This document shows, piece after piece, positions 48,405 to 57,539 of a DNA stretch of 64,000 nt. The stretch's first letter is position 1, and each line of letters starts with the position of its first letter. The notes under the pieces were generated by a model. It had not been told where the DNA came from, did no database searches, and saw only the letters and a list, made by a program, of their open reading frames with translations. Source of the stretch: JAWKTV01 sp041398905 (GTDB lineage: Bacteria; Planctomycetota; Planctomycetia; Planctomycetales; Planctomycetaceae); assembly GCA_041398905.1 (NCBI GenBank), contig JAWKTV010000001.1, forward strand, positions 558,001 to 622,000, in the 5' to 3' direction. Position numbers and translations under genes: made by a program.

Positions 48405-49529
48405 ATGTCCGACTCCCTGCTGCTCGCCACCCGCAAGGGCCTGTTCACCGTCAAGCAAACCCGGGGCCAGTGGACGCTCGACCGGCTCGACTTCCTCGGC
48501 CAGACGGTCAACATGTTGCTCGACGACCCGCGGGACGGCGCGCTGTACGCCGGTCTCGCGCTTGGACACTTCGGCTACAAGCTGCATCGATCAGATGATC
48601 GCGGGCGCACGTGGAACGAAGTCGCCGTCCCCGTCTACCCGGAAGGCGCCGAGTACGGCGCAGGGCCGATGGTGGCGGATGGCGATCCCAAGACGAAGCC
48701 GGCCAGCCTCAAGGAGATCTGGGCGCTGGAAGCCGGTGGCCCCGACCAGCCGGGCCTGCTGTGGGCCGGAACCATTCCTGGCGGACTGTTTTGCTCGCGG
48801 GACCGCGGCGAGTCGTGGGAACTTGTCACCTCGTTGTGGGATCGGCCCGAGCGCATGGAGTGGTTCGGCGGCGGCAAGGACGACCCGGGCATTCATTCCA
48901 TCTGCGTCGATCCCCGCGACAGCCGGCACGTCACCATCGCCATCTCATGCGGCGGCGTGTGGGAGACAACGGACGCCGGCGAATCGTGGAGCATCATCGG
49001 GCAAGGCCTGCGGGCCGACTTCATGCCCCCCGACATGCAGTATCACCCCAACACTCAAGACGCACACCGGCTCGCCCAGTCGCTCGCCAACCCCGACCAC
49101 ATGTGGGTGCAGCACCACAACGGCATCTTCGTCTCACGCGATGGTGCGAAGTCGTTCCAGGAGATCGAACAGGCCGGCCCCTCCGTATTCGGCTTCGCCG
49201 TTTGTGCCCATCCACAGGAGCCGGACACCGCGTGGTTCGTCCCGGCCATCAAGGATGAGTTTCGTATCCCCGTCGACGGGCAACTCGTTGTCACCCGCAC
49301 CCGCGATGGCGGACAGTCGTTCGAGACGCTTCGTAACGGCCTGCCGCAGCAGCACTGCTACGACCTCGTGTTCCGTCACGGGTTGGACGTCGATGGGACC
49401 GGCCAGAAGCTGGCGATGGGCTCCTCAACCGGTGGTCTATGGATCACGGACGACGGCGGCGATCGGTGGACGGAGGTCTCGACGACGCTGCCGCAGATCT
49501 ACTGTGTCAGGTTCGTTCGCGAGCAGTGA
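48405..49529 (+). CDS. BNR/sialidase-like beta-propeller protein
   Basis: The 374-residue protein without a signal peptide is a six-bladed BNR/WD40-like propeller. The repeating Asp-box pattern S-x-D-x-G-x-x-W occurs as RSDDRGRTW, CSRDRGESW, TTDAGESW, SRDGAKSF, TRDGGQSF and TDDGGDRW. It resembles exo-sialidase-like 'glycosyl hydrolase' annotations, but sialidase catalytic residues (Arg triad, Tyr/Glu pair) are not evident, so hydrolase activity is doubtful. It pairs with the upstream ubiquitin-fold gene. Confidence 0.88.
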   Translation: MSDSLLLATRKGLFTVKQTRGQWTLDRLDFLGQTVNMLLDDPRDGALYAGLALGHFGYKLHRSDDRGRTWNEVAVPVYPEGAEYGAGPMVADGDPKTKPASLKEIWALEAGGPDQPGLLWAGTIPGGLFCSRDRGESWELVTSLWDRPERMEWFGGGKDDPGIHSICVDPRDSRHVTIAISCGGVWETTDAGESWSIIGQGLRADFMPPDMQYHPNTQDAHRLAQSLANPDHMWVQHHNGIFVSRDGAKSFQEIEQAGPSVFGFAVCAHPQEPDTAWFVPAIKDEFRIPVDGQLVVTRTRDGGQSFETLRNGLPQQHCYDLVFRHGLDVDGTGQKLAMGSSTGGLWITDDGGDRWTEVSTTLPQIYCVRFVREQ

Positions 49530-49601
49530 GCACGATGCCAAGGCGACCCGTGCCGCACTCATCACCTTGCAGTACCGTTTCCAGCCAGTTTCACAGGCGG
49601 A

Positions 49602-50218
49602 TCACTGGTTCGCAGCGCTCACCACCATGCTGAAAAGCATGAAGCCTGTCGAAAGCAGGAAGAACAGCCCATTGAGGATAAGTCCAATGGTGGCCTGAGT
49701 CTTCGAGAAACCATGTTGCGACAGTCCAATGATCCCCAGGATTCCGCCGACGAGCGACGCGATCCACGCGAGGCAACCGACGCCGCAGGAGACCATCGCG
49801 ACCGCACCAAGCTGCATGAGGTCTTCCTGACGCGGTGGCCCGCCGCCACCCTTTCAAGTGCGCCGCCGTCATGCCGATGATAAAAAAGCCGATGAAGGCG
49901 AGCGCATAAGGCCCAGGTGATGCAGCCGATAATCAGCGACGCCTTGCCCATCGGTGATGGTCCACCGCCGCCTTCAGCAGCCGGATTGGACCTGCGTCGT
50001 CGCGATTGGGGCCGCTCTTCCCCCGCTTCGTCAGTCTCGTCCGGCCAGGACTGTTGATCGACGTCCGCGCTGTCGCGGCCCGCGTCCTCGGCCTGCATCG
50101 CGAGGCCGGGAACCTCGACCGCTGCGCCGCAATCGGAGCACTTGAACCTCCGGCCGGCCGCGTCGTCCTTGACGGTATAACTACGGTGACACTGTGGACA
50201 TTCACAGGAAATCGGCAT
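49602..50218 (-). CDS. Zinc-ribbon membrane protein, DUF4190-like (frameshifted)
   Basis: The protein of about 205 residues begins with a zinc ribbon (CECPQCHRSY...FKCSDCG, two CxxC-type pairs), followed by an acidic linker, a basic patch (QSRRRRSN) and a membrane domain. The segments IIGCITWALCA and, after frame changes near 49900 and 49840, CGVGCLAWIASLVGGILGII plus TIGLILNGLFFLLSTGF resemble the DUF4190 pair of helices. It is probably a small envelope sensor or regulator. The start at 50218 is the first Met before the ribbon. Confidence 0.75.
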
Positions 50219-50337
50219 GAGACGTCAAACGTGTGCGCGCGGGCGTGGAGACCAGACGGTCGACATCAGCGTATTCCACGGCCCACCTGGTCACAATCGA
50301 CCGCCGAGGATCTCTCCTGACTTCCCGCCTGACCAGA

Positions 50338-51831
50338 CTAAGCCGCAGCGGCGGTGGTGTCGTCCAACTCCTCCGGCGCGCCGTGGTGGACGGGCGGCCC
50401 ACCATCGGCTTCCAGCAGTTGCTCCAGTTTGACGACGAGCGAGCGGATGATCTCTTCCGCCTGAGCCTTCTCGCGACGCCAATGTTCGCGCAACAATTGC
50501 CAGCGGTGCTCGCGCTCGTGCAGGCCGATGATCTGCGTCCGCAGCCGAGTCTCGCGGCGTTCGGCATCGAGTTCCCGCTCGTGCAGACGATCGGCGGCGA
50601 CCTCGCGCTCTTCGCGAAACGCGGACCGCTTCTCGTGGATTTGCCGGATTAGTCCCTGCAGCTCCAGTCGACGTTCGGCGTGGCTCGTCTCGAGCTGCTG
50701 ATGGAATTCCAGCAACGCTTTGCGTGCCCGCTCGTAGCGGTGGCCGGCCTCTTCCTGCCCCGCCTCGTCCGCGTACTCCGCCCGCGCCTGCTCGAACGCC
50801 ATGCTCTGTTCGAGCAGTTCCCGCTGTTTCTGCTCGGCCTCAACACGTTGGCGATCAAGCTCGCCGCGTCGCGATTCGAGCAGGCTCGCATTGGCATTCA
50901 ACAGCTCTTTCTGGCGTTTGATGGCCGCCAGCTCGCGGGCCTCCAGCAGACGGAACGCCTCGCTCTGCTGATCGAGTTCCCGATGCCTCGCGGCCACCTG
51001 ACGTTCGAGGTCGCGGCGGTCGTCACGGACCGTCTGCTCGGCCCGCGCAAGTGACTCCTCGCGTTCCTCGACCAGCTCTCGGAACCGGCGAATGTGCGCG
51101 AAGCGAAGCCGGATCGACTCCTCGACCTGCTCCTTCCAGACCCGTTGCCGCTGCCGATCGCGTTCAAGGTCGGCACGTTGTTCCGCCAGCTCCGCCCGCA
51201 ATCGCTCCAGGTGGTCATGATGGAAGCGGGTCCGCTTCTCGAGGTCGATCCGCTCCTGCGCAAGCTGAGCCGACTGTTCCGCGAGTTTCGCCTGCGCGGC
51301 AGATCGCTCCGCCTCCCATTGAACGACCTCCTGTTCATACAGCTTGCGCGTTAGGTCAAAGCCCGCTCGCTGCTGTCGCAGTTCTTCGCGATCGCGCTCG
51401 ATGGCGTCGTCGAGGGCTGCCTGGTAGTTCGCGCGCTCGGCATCGAGTTCGAGCCTCGCGCGGGCGAGTGCCCGCTGCTCCGCCTCCAGTTCCGCAGCCC
51501 GCGATTCGCAGGCGCGGACTTGCTCGCTTCTGGCCAGTTCCGCTTCGCGCGCGGCACGTAGCCGGTCTTGTGACTGCTCTTCGAATTCGCGGACCCGCAT
51601 CCGAAAAAGCCGCTGCTCCTGGTCGAGCGTCGAGAGCGCGCGTTCAGGGACTGCTCACGGCGGTCGACCTCCGCCAGCTGCGCGGAGGTGGTCCAGCATC
51701 CGGCCGGCCTGCACCAGGGTTTGCTCATCGAGCGGCCTTGGCCGTCGACCGCGATCCTCCGTGCCACGGTCCTGTTCGTCGTGAAACGATTCCGGATCGC
51801 CAGTGCGTGTCGCCAGTGCTGCGTCGCTCAT
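50338..51831 (-). CDS. Long coiled-coil protein (frameshifted near the start)
   Basis: The protein of about 497 residues is almost wholly coiled coil: heptad-rich Glu/Arg/Gln/Ala sequence from about residue 60 to 470 (for example ELEAEQRALARARLELDAER). It lacks transmembrane segments, signal and catalytic motifs. The start has an acidic TGDPESFHDEQDRGTEDRG section, and shifts near 51680 and 51640 connect it to the coil. AAAGGA precedes the ATG at 51831. It could be a cytoskeletal or scaffolding protein; no family can be named. Confidence 0.75.
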
Positions 51832-52002
51832 CGGGAGTCCTTTCCTCGCGAGTCGAAAACAATTCGGCACTGCGAGCAGGGCTGGGGCGAAATCGCCCGG
51901 CCCCGCGTTCGTCAGGCCACAGCGGCCAGTCAGCACCGAAGCGCCGTCCCGCCGTCAGACCGGGCAGCACCGGCGTGCTGCCCGGAAGTCCAACCACCCA
52001 CA

Positions 52003-52332
52003 CTAGGAAACGTGCTTCGCCACCATCTGGGCGATCATCTGCTTGGGCTGGGCTCCCATCGTCCGCTCGACGACCTTGCCGCCCTTGAACAGCATCAGCG
52101 TCGGGATGGACTGAATCTGATGTTGAATCGCGATCTGGCGAGCTTCGTCGGTGTTGACCTTGCCAACCTTCACCTTTCCGGCGAGATCGTTGGCGAGTTC
52201 ATCAATCGTGGGAGCCAGCATCTTGCAGGGACCGCACCACGGAGCCCAAAAGTCGACGAGGACCGGGGTATCCGATTCCAGGACTTCGCTCTGGAAGTTG
52301 TTGTCGTTGAATTCTTTGACGTTGCCAGCCAT
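52003..52332 (-). CDS. trxA: Thioredoxin
   Basis: The 109-residue cytosolic thioredoxin has the active site WCGPC at residues 32-36 in the context VDFWAPWCGPCKML, the conserved cis-proline in SIPTLMLF and the KVNTDEARQIA helix. The start at 52332 gives the standard N-terminus (GNVKEFNDNNFQSEVL). A good sigma-70-like promoter lies about 140 bases upstream. It is intact and monocistronic as far as can be seen. Confidence 0.95.
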   Translation of the reverse strand: MAGNVKEFNDNNFQSEVLESDTPVLVDFWAPWCGPCKMLAPTIDELANDLAGKVKVGKVNTDEARQIAIQHQIQSIPTLMLFKGGKVVERTMGAQPKQMIAQMVAKHVS

Positions 52333-52682
52333 GCCACATCCAATCTGTTGAATCTGCGTCGTCGTCGACGCCAATCGTGGGCCATCAACACGACGCTGTC
52401 GGGTCGATGGCGAAAGTGGGAAATCCTCGACCGTGCCAACATCTGTCGGCCCCGGTGATTGAACGGGCGAATTATTGGAGAATCACCGGAAAGAGTCAAC
52501 GGGCGTCTGTCGGTCAAAACTAGACGCAAACTATTGCGTCCGAATCGGTTGCAAGGCGCCGCAATCATGAACCCAAACGGCTCCGCGCGGGACGCCCACC
52601 TCCCCAGGCCCCGTCGGACATGGCGTCTGCCAACCGGCTGACGGAAAACTGCTGCCCAGCCTCATCGCAGCAGGATCGTGGC
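52333..52682. other. Upstream region of trxA
   Basis: Apart from the promoter above, no gene or structured RNA was recognised in this stretch. Short frames are not coding in character. Confidence 0.55.
52471..52499 (-). promoter_or_regulatory. Sigma-70-type promoter of trxA
   Basis: On the minus strand TTGACT (52499-52494) and AATAAT (52476-52471) are separated by exactly 17 bases, each matching five of six consensus bases. A start site near 52464 would give a leader of about 130 bases before the thioredoxin ATG. Confidence 0.6.
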
Positions 52683-53660
52683 TCACTCGGCCGTCCGCTC
52701 CGCATCCTTCGTGAAGAACACTCGTTCGGCGGTCCCCCGCAGCAGCCAGTCGCGTTCGGCGTCGGTCAGGAAATCCAGATGCTCGCGCACCAGTGCGAGG
52801 GAAGCAGCGTAGCTGTTCGGCGGAGCCAACTGATACGGAGAGTCGCTCGCCCACATCAGTCGCTCGGCGCCGAAGCTTTCCAGCAGACGGCGGATCATCG
52901 GGATCAGGTCGGTGTAGGGCGGCCGCTTGTTGCCGAGGGCATAGTACGCCGAGATCTTGACATGCATGTTGGGGTGTCGCGCGAGTCGGCAGAGAGCGTC
53001 AACATCGGCCGGTCTGATCTCGCCGTCCATCCCGACGCGGGCGAAGTGATCAACGACGACGGTCGTCTCTGGAGTGCGGGCCGCCATTTCGTCGACCATC
53101 GGGATGTGCTCCGGATTGATGAGCGGACACATCGCCAGCCGCAGCTCGGTCGCATGATCCCAGAAGCTGCGCATCGCGGGACTGTCGATCCAACGGCCCC
53201 CCCCGCCGTCGACGGGACGGATGCGAAACCCGCGAACGCCTAAACCGGCCAGCCGTTCAATCTCCGCACGCTGGTCCGGCCGCTGGTCGTCGATGCCGGC
53301 GACCGCCGAAAAGACGCCGGGGTGCGCGGCGATGGCATCGGTGATGTACGAGTTGTCGAAGCCGTGATAAGGGCCGTGCTGAATCAGCACGAACCGGTCG
53401 ACGCCAAACTGCCCACCCAGCTCGATGAGCTGCTTGTCCGTAAAGTCGCGAGGTTTCAGGTCATCAGCGGTCTGATCACCGGCAAGGGGGTACCTGTCGA
53501 GGTCGGACGTCCAGATATGGGCGTGCGCGTCGATCGCGCCAGCAGCCGGCTTCTGCGTATCATCCGCCATCCCGGACGCGGCGGTTGCCAGCACGGCGCC
53601 AGCTGAGGCGGCGGTCGCCAGAAAGCCACGACGGTTCAGTGAAGGTTCAGCAGGGCGCAT
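52683..53660 (-). CDS. Tat-exported TIM-barrel amidohydrolase
   Basis: This 325-residue metal-dependent hydrolase of the amidohydrolase_2 kind has a twin-arginine signal (NRRGFLATAAS), the metal-binding HAHIW near residue 46, VLIQHGPYHGFDNSY, RGFRIRPVDG, VVVDHFARVG and HVKISAYYALG, and the late catalytic-type ASDSPYQ. Relatives hydrolyse lactones such as 2-pyrone-4,6-dicarboxylate or sugar lactones; the substrate here is unknown. GGAG precedes the ATG at 53660. It is intact. Confidence 0.9.
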   Translation of the reverse strand: MRPAEPSLNRRGFLATAASAGAVLATAASGMADDTQKPAAGAIDAHAHIWTSDLDRYPLAGDQTADDLKPRDFTDKQLIELGGQFGVDRFVLIQHGPYHGFDNSYITDAIAAHPGVFSAVAGIDDQRPDQRAEIERLAGLGVRGFRIRPVDGGGGRWIDSPAMRSFWDHATELRLAMCPLINPEHIPMVDEMAARTPETTVVVDHFARVGMDGEIRPADVDALCRLARHPNMHVKISAYYALGNKRPPYTDLIPMIRRLLESFGAERLMWASDSPYQLAPPNSYAASLALVREHLDFLTDAERDWLLRGTAERVFFTKDAERTAE

Positions 53661-53793
53661 CGGATGGCTCCGGGAGGATTGATGGGGAGGATCAAACGTA
53701 ATGGCTGGGGATGCGGGGCCCGGTCAATCCTTCACCATGAACAACGGCACCAGACCGCGCGTCAATGGTGTCGTGTGTCCGGGTGATGCTCCG

Positions 53794-54720
53794 TCACTGC
53801 TGCGTCCCCTGCGTCAGCAGCATGAACGCCGTTTCGAGATTCACCTCCTCCTCGCGAAACAGCTTCAGCGTGTACCCGTTTTCGAACAGCAAGGGCGCGA
53901 GAAAGCTGTAGTCCTCGACACCGCTGCGCAGCTTGACGTGCAGGATGTCCCCCACAATGTCAATGCTCTCGACCGTGTCGTGCTGCTCGATCAACCGGGC
54001 GGCGGCTTCCGGGTTGCTGGTCACGCCGACGTACAGCAGGATCGCCTCGCGTGCCTTCTTCATCACCTCGGCAACATGCCCGTCGACGATCATGTTGCCG
54101 CGTTCGATCATGCCGACGCGGGTACAAACGTCGGCCAGCTCCGGCAGGATGTGGCTGGAAACGATAACCGTCTTGTTCATCTCGCCCAGCCGCTTGAGCA
54201 GGTTCCGCATCTCGATGCGGGCGCGCGGGTCCAGCCCTGAGGCCGGCTCGTCCAGCAGCAGCACCTGCGGGTCGTGCAGGAGTGTGCGGGCCAGTCCCAC
54301 CCGCTGCGTCTGCCCGCGCGAGAGCTGGTTGACCATCGCGTCCCGCTTGAAGCTCATGTCGACGAGTTCCAGCTTCTCCTCGCACACCTTGCGGCGGGCC
54401 GAACGATCGATGCGGTACGTCGCCGCGAAGAACTCGAGGTACTCCAGCACGGTCATGTCGTCGTACACCCCGAAGAAGTCGGGCATGTAACCGACCGCCC
54501 GGCGAATCTCTTGCGGTTGCTTGTAGATGGACATGCCGCAGACGTAGCACTCGCCGTAGTCGGGGTTCAACAGCGTCGCGATCATCCGCATGGTCGTGGT
54601 TTTTCCGGAACCGTTCGGACCGATGAATCCGAACACGTCCCCTTCGGCCAGCGACAGATTGATCTCGTTGGCGGCGATCAGGTCGCCGTAGCGCTTCGTC
54701 AGTTTGCGAGTCTCGATCAC
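53794..54720 (-). CDS. ABC transporter ATP-binding protein
   Basis: The 308-residue ATPase has Walker A GPNGSGKTT (34-42), the Q-loop region GYMPDFFG, the signature LSRGQTQR, Walker B VLLLDEPASGLDP and the H-loop SSHILPEL. A C-terminal domain of about 90 residues follows, as in ABC-2 exporters. The start is a GTG at 54720. It follows the 789-residue membrane protein by 110 bases on the same strand, so they are probably one unit. No separate permease gene is seen in the window. Confidence 0.93.
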   Translation of the reverse strand: MIETRKLTKRYGDLIAANEINLSLAEGDVFGFIGPNGSGKTTTMRMIATLLNPDYGECYVCGMSIYKQPQEIRRAVGYMPDFFGVYDDMTVLEYLEFFAATYRIDRSARRKVCEEKLELVDMSFKRDAMVNQLSRGQTQRVGLARTLLHDPQVLLLDEPASGLDPRARIEMRNLLKRLGEMNKTVIVSSHILPELADVCTRVGMIERGNMIVDGHVAEVMKKAREAILLYVGVTSNPEAAARLIEQHDTVESIDIVGDILHVKLRSGVEDYSFLAPLLFENGYTLKLFREEEVNLETAFMLLTQGTQQ

Positions 54721-54830
54721 AGTGGCGTCTCTGGGAATCGACCAGCGATGAATCGGTCGATGGGAACGAATCGGAAGAATGAAACGAATCGGAAGATCAA
54801 GCGGACCGGATGTCAGGCGTCGCGATGACT

Positions 54831-57200
54831 TTACTCATCGTGACCAGGATCAATGACCGTATCGAAATGCCGAGTCTCGCGCTCGACGGGCATCACGAGG
54901 CGGACGTAAGACCAGCGCCGCGTCGGCTCGACCGCCGTGCCATCGATCGTCAGCTTGCTCAGCGGATGTTCAATTCGGCCAAACACCACCATCCGGTCGA
55001 GCCGCAGCAGCGGAGTCAGGTCGAGCCGCGTGAGCGTCTCGTTGGCGAGTCGGGTGAACTCGGTGCCGCCCGCGGCGCTGAAGAAGCTGAGCACGCGGAC
55101 CATGCGGTCCGGATCGCGGCTGAGCGGGTCGTAGGCGTCACTGCTGATATACACGTCGGACCCGACCTTTCGCCGCTCTTCTCGGGTGATCTCTCCCTGC
55201 AGATACGACTTCAGCAGGTTGCGTGCCCCGTGCTTCTGCAAGTCGCAAGTCACCCCGGGCGGGAGTGATTGGAACTCCGTCGCAGAGGGCCGCGGAAACC
55301 GCGCCTGAACATCCAGCACGGCGAACCAGTCCTGCAGCGCCGACGGCAACTGGTGCGTCAACTTCAGCTCACGCAGGTTGCCATGCGTGTCGTAAACGGC
55401 CGTGGCCTGTGCGAGTGGGCGTTCATCCGTGGTCGAGTAGTTGGCGGAGGCATCCACCTCAATTGCCGTCGTCGACCACTGGTCAATCGGCAGCCCTTGG
55501 GCGCTCGCCGATTCCGCTCCAGCATCCAACTCGTAGCCGACGCCGCCCAACTGAAGTCCACCACGGCGATACATCCCGCGAAACCCCTCTTCCGGCCGGG
55601 GCAGCCAGCCCGGCAGCGTCGTCGCCGCCGCGGACTCAGCCGGGAGCCCCAGCACCGACGGCACGAACTCCGCCGAGTACCGCCGGGTCGTCGGGCTGTA
55701 TAGCGAGTGCCAACCGCGGTGCCGAATCGTCCCGGTGTCAACCGCGATGTCCACCAGTTCCAGCGTGTTGCTTTGCGTTGTGGTGACCGAGTCACTGGCG
55801 ACGGAGGTTCCCGCCCACCAGCTTGCCAGCAGCACCCAAACCGGCAGCGTGATCCACGTCAGTTGCGGCTTCTTCAGCACGCGATGCACCAGCAGGTAAT
55901 CGAGCGGCCCGATAATGAGCAGGTAGGCGGCCATCAGGCCGATGACATTCCACATGGACGGGCGACTGATCTGCGGGTAGTGGTCCAGGATCGCCGCCAA
56001 CTGCGACTGGAGATCGTTCACTCCGGTCGGCGAGAGCTGCAGCCGCGACGCTCCCCGCGTCCCGCCGCTGACGCCCACCGCCGCACCGGCGAGGTCCTGA
56101 CACAACCGTGGCAGCCCGTCCCAGTACCGCGCCCGGGGCGAGCCTTGGTCCGCCCCGCTGGTCGCCGCGGCGTTCGACGTTTCGCTGGCGAATGTGAAGT
56201 AAGGTGCTGCATCAAGCGGCACCGCGATCAGCACGACGGTCCCCAGGCCGTACGGGGCTTCCGCGATCACCGGCGCGGTTGGGCCGGCGATCACAACACG
56301 CCCATCGTCGACCACCAGCCGGGACAGCGTTGGCTCGTCCAACGTGATGATCCTCGCGCTGTTGGGAACGAGGGCGGCCACTTCGCCATTGAGCGCGGAA
56401 ATCTGCCGTTCGCGATAGGTTCCCTGAACACGGATCGGCGACCAGTTGGCAAAGCGGCTCGTGCTCCAATCCGCCGCGTGCCCGCCAACCTGGACGATCA
56501 ACCGGCCGCCATTTGCCACCCAGCGGCGAATCGCCTCATCCTGTGTCTCTGACAGCGTGACCGGGTCGGCAATGATGACCGAAACCGCATCGAACGCGGC
56601 GGCGGTGTCGGGCAGTTCCTCCGGAGGGACCGGCACGGTGACCACGCTCGGCTCGGCACCCGCGCGATCGTCCGCGGCATTCAACTGCTTCGCAGCCAGC
56701 TCGAACCCGGGTTGCGCTCCGATCCGCAGCCACAGCCGCGACGAGTGTCGGTAGGTCCGTAAGCCGGACTCGGCTGGATCGTCGCCGGTGAAGACCGGTA
56801 TCGTTTCAACGAGATGCTGTGGACCACCATCGGTCTCCGCCGCACTGGCGATCCGCACCCGCAGCGGAGCAGCCAGCCGCCCCGACTGAAACAGTCCCGC
56901 GAATCGCTGGTCACCCTGAGACTTAAGCGGGAACTCCACCACCCGACCGTCCGGATCGGTTGCTTCGAGGGTGACTCGCTCCGCGTCGAAACTCAGCCCG
57001 CTGGTGTTGACGGTGACGGGCGTCCATCGACCGACGTGCATCGTGTTACCCAGACCGATCCGCACCTCGATCGGATGATCCGTCGCTTCATCGCCCGCGA
57101 TCGCCGTGGCCGCACTCCCACACCAAGTCAGCCCCCACAGCGCGGCCCACAGCGGGACAAACTTCCAATTCGGAGCTTTTCGCGAGGACACGTGCATCAT
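54831..57200 (-). CDS. Large exported membrane protein partner of the ABC ATPase
   Basis: The 789-residue protein has a signal-like start (LWAALWGLTWCGSAATAIA), an N-terminal half of Ig-like and amidotransferase-like strands (SVIIADPVTLSETQDEAIRR, WVANGGRLIVQVGG), and near residue 425-475 two membrane helices (WNVIGLMAAYLLIIGPLDYL, WITLPVWVLLASWWAG) joined by VHRVLKKPQ. The C-terminal domain is extracytoplasmic. This resembles planctomycete proteins encoded with ABC-2 genes and the GldG-like parts of gliding or export systems. It probably couples to the ATPase at 53794. Function is not established. Confidence 0.7.
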   Translation of the reverse strand: MMHVSSRKAPNWKFVPLWAALWGLTWCGSAATAIAGDEATDHPIEVRIGLGNTMHVGRWTPVTVNTSGLSFDAERVTLEATDPDGRVVEFPLKSQGDQRFAGLFQSGRLAAPLRVRIASAAETDGGPQHLVETIPVFTGDDPAESGLRTYRHSSRLWLRIGAQPGFELAAKQLNAADDRAGAEPSVVTVPVPPEELPDTAAAFDAVSVIIADPVTLSETQDEAIRRWVANGGRLIVQVGGHAADWSTSRFANWSPIRVQGTYRERQISALNGEVAALVPNSARIITLDEPTLSRLVVDDGRVVIAGPTAPVIAEAPYGLGTVVLIAVPLDAAPYFTFASETSNAAATSGADQGSPRARYWDGLPRLCQDLAGAAVGVSGGTRGASRLQLSPTGVNDLQSQLAAILDHYPQISRPSMWNVIGLMAAYLLIIGPLDYLLVHRVLKKPQLTWITLPVWVLLASWWAGTSVASDSVTTTQSNTLELVDIAVDTGTIRHRGWHSLYSPTTRRYSAEFVPSVLGLPAESAAATTLPGWLPRPEEGFRGMYRRGGLQLGGVGYELDAGAESASAQGLPIDQWSTTAIEVDASANYSTTDERPLAQATAVYDTHGNLRELKLTHQLPSALQDWFAVLDVQARFPRPSATEFQSLPPGVTCDLQKHGARNLLKSYLQGEITREERRKVGSDVYISSDAYDPLSRDPDRMVRVLSFFSAAGGTEFTRLANETLTRLDLTPLLRLDRMVVFGRIEHPLSKLTIDGTAVEPTRRWSYVRLVMPVERETRHFDTVIDPGHDE

Positions 57201-57539
57201 CGGGGGAAACTTGATTCGGGATCGACTGGCATGAAACTCAGGATGAATCCGTCAGGGGCGGAGCGTCCTGCCGGGACAGGCTGAGGGACGATCTGCGAAT
57301 GAAGTGGATAAAGTAGCAGGTTCGCCGGCGCGAGGGGAGCCGCCCGCCGGCTTCGCGGCGAGTCGCCGCGTGAGAAAAGCGATATACTACGTCCCAACGA
57401 TCGGCCACATGGATGGCGAACGTGCGAGGCTCGAAGCCGGTTGTGAGGGCGGTCTCGGAACCGAATGACCGTTCCGAGTCACCCCAGCTTCACCGCCGTG
57501 AGACTCGGTGCCGGCCCAGTACCAGGCAGGGAACTTAAC
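57201..57539. other. Divergent region before the SASA esterase gene
   Basis: It lies between the divergent membrane protein and esterase genes. A near-perfect palindrome CGCGGCGA g TCGCCGCG at 57354-57370 stands out, but its one-base centre cannot form a normal hairpin; it may be an operator. No gene was recognised. Confidence 0.4.
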
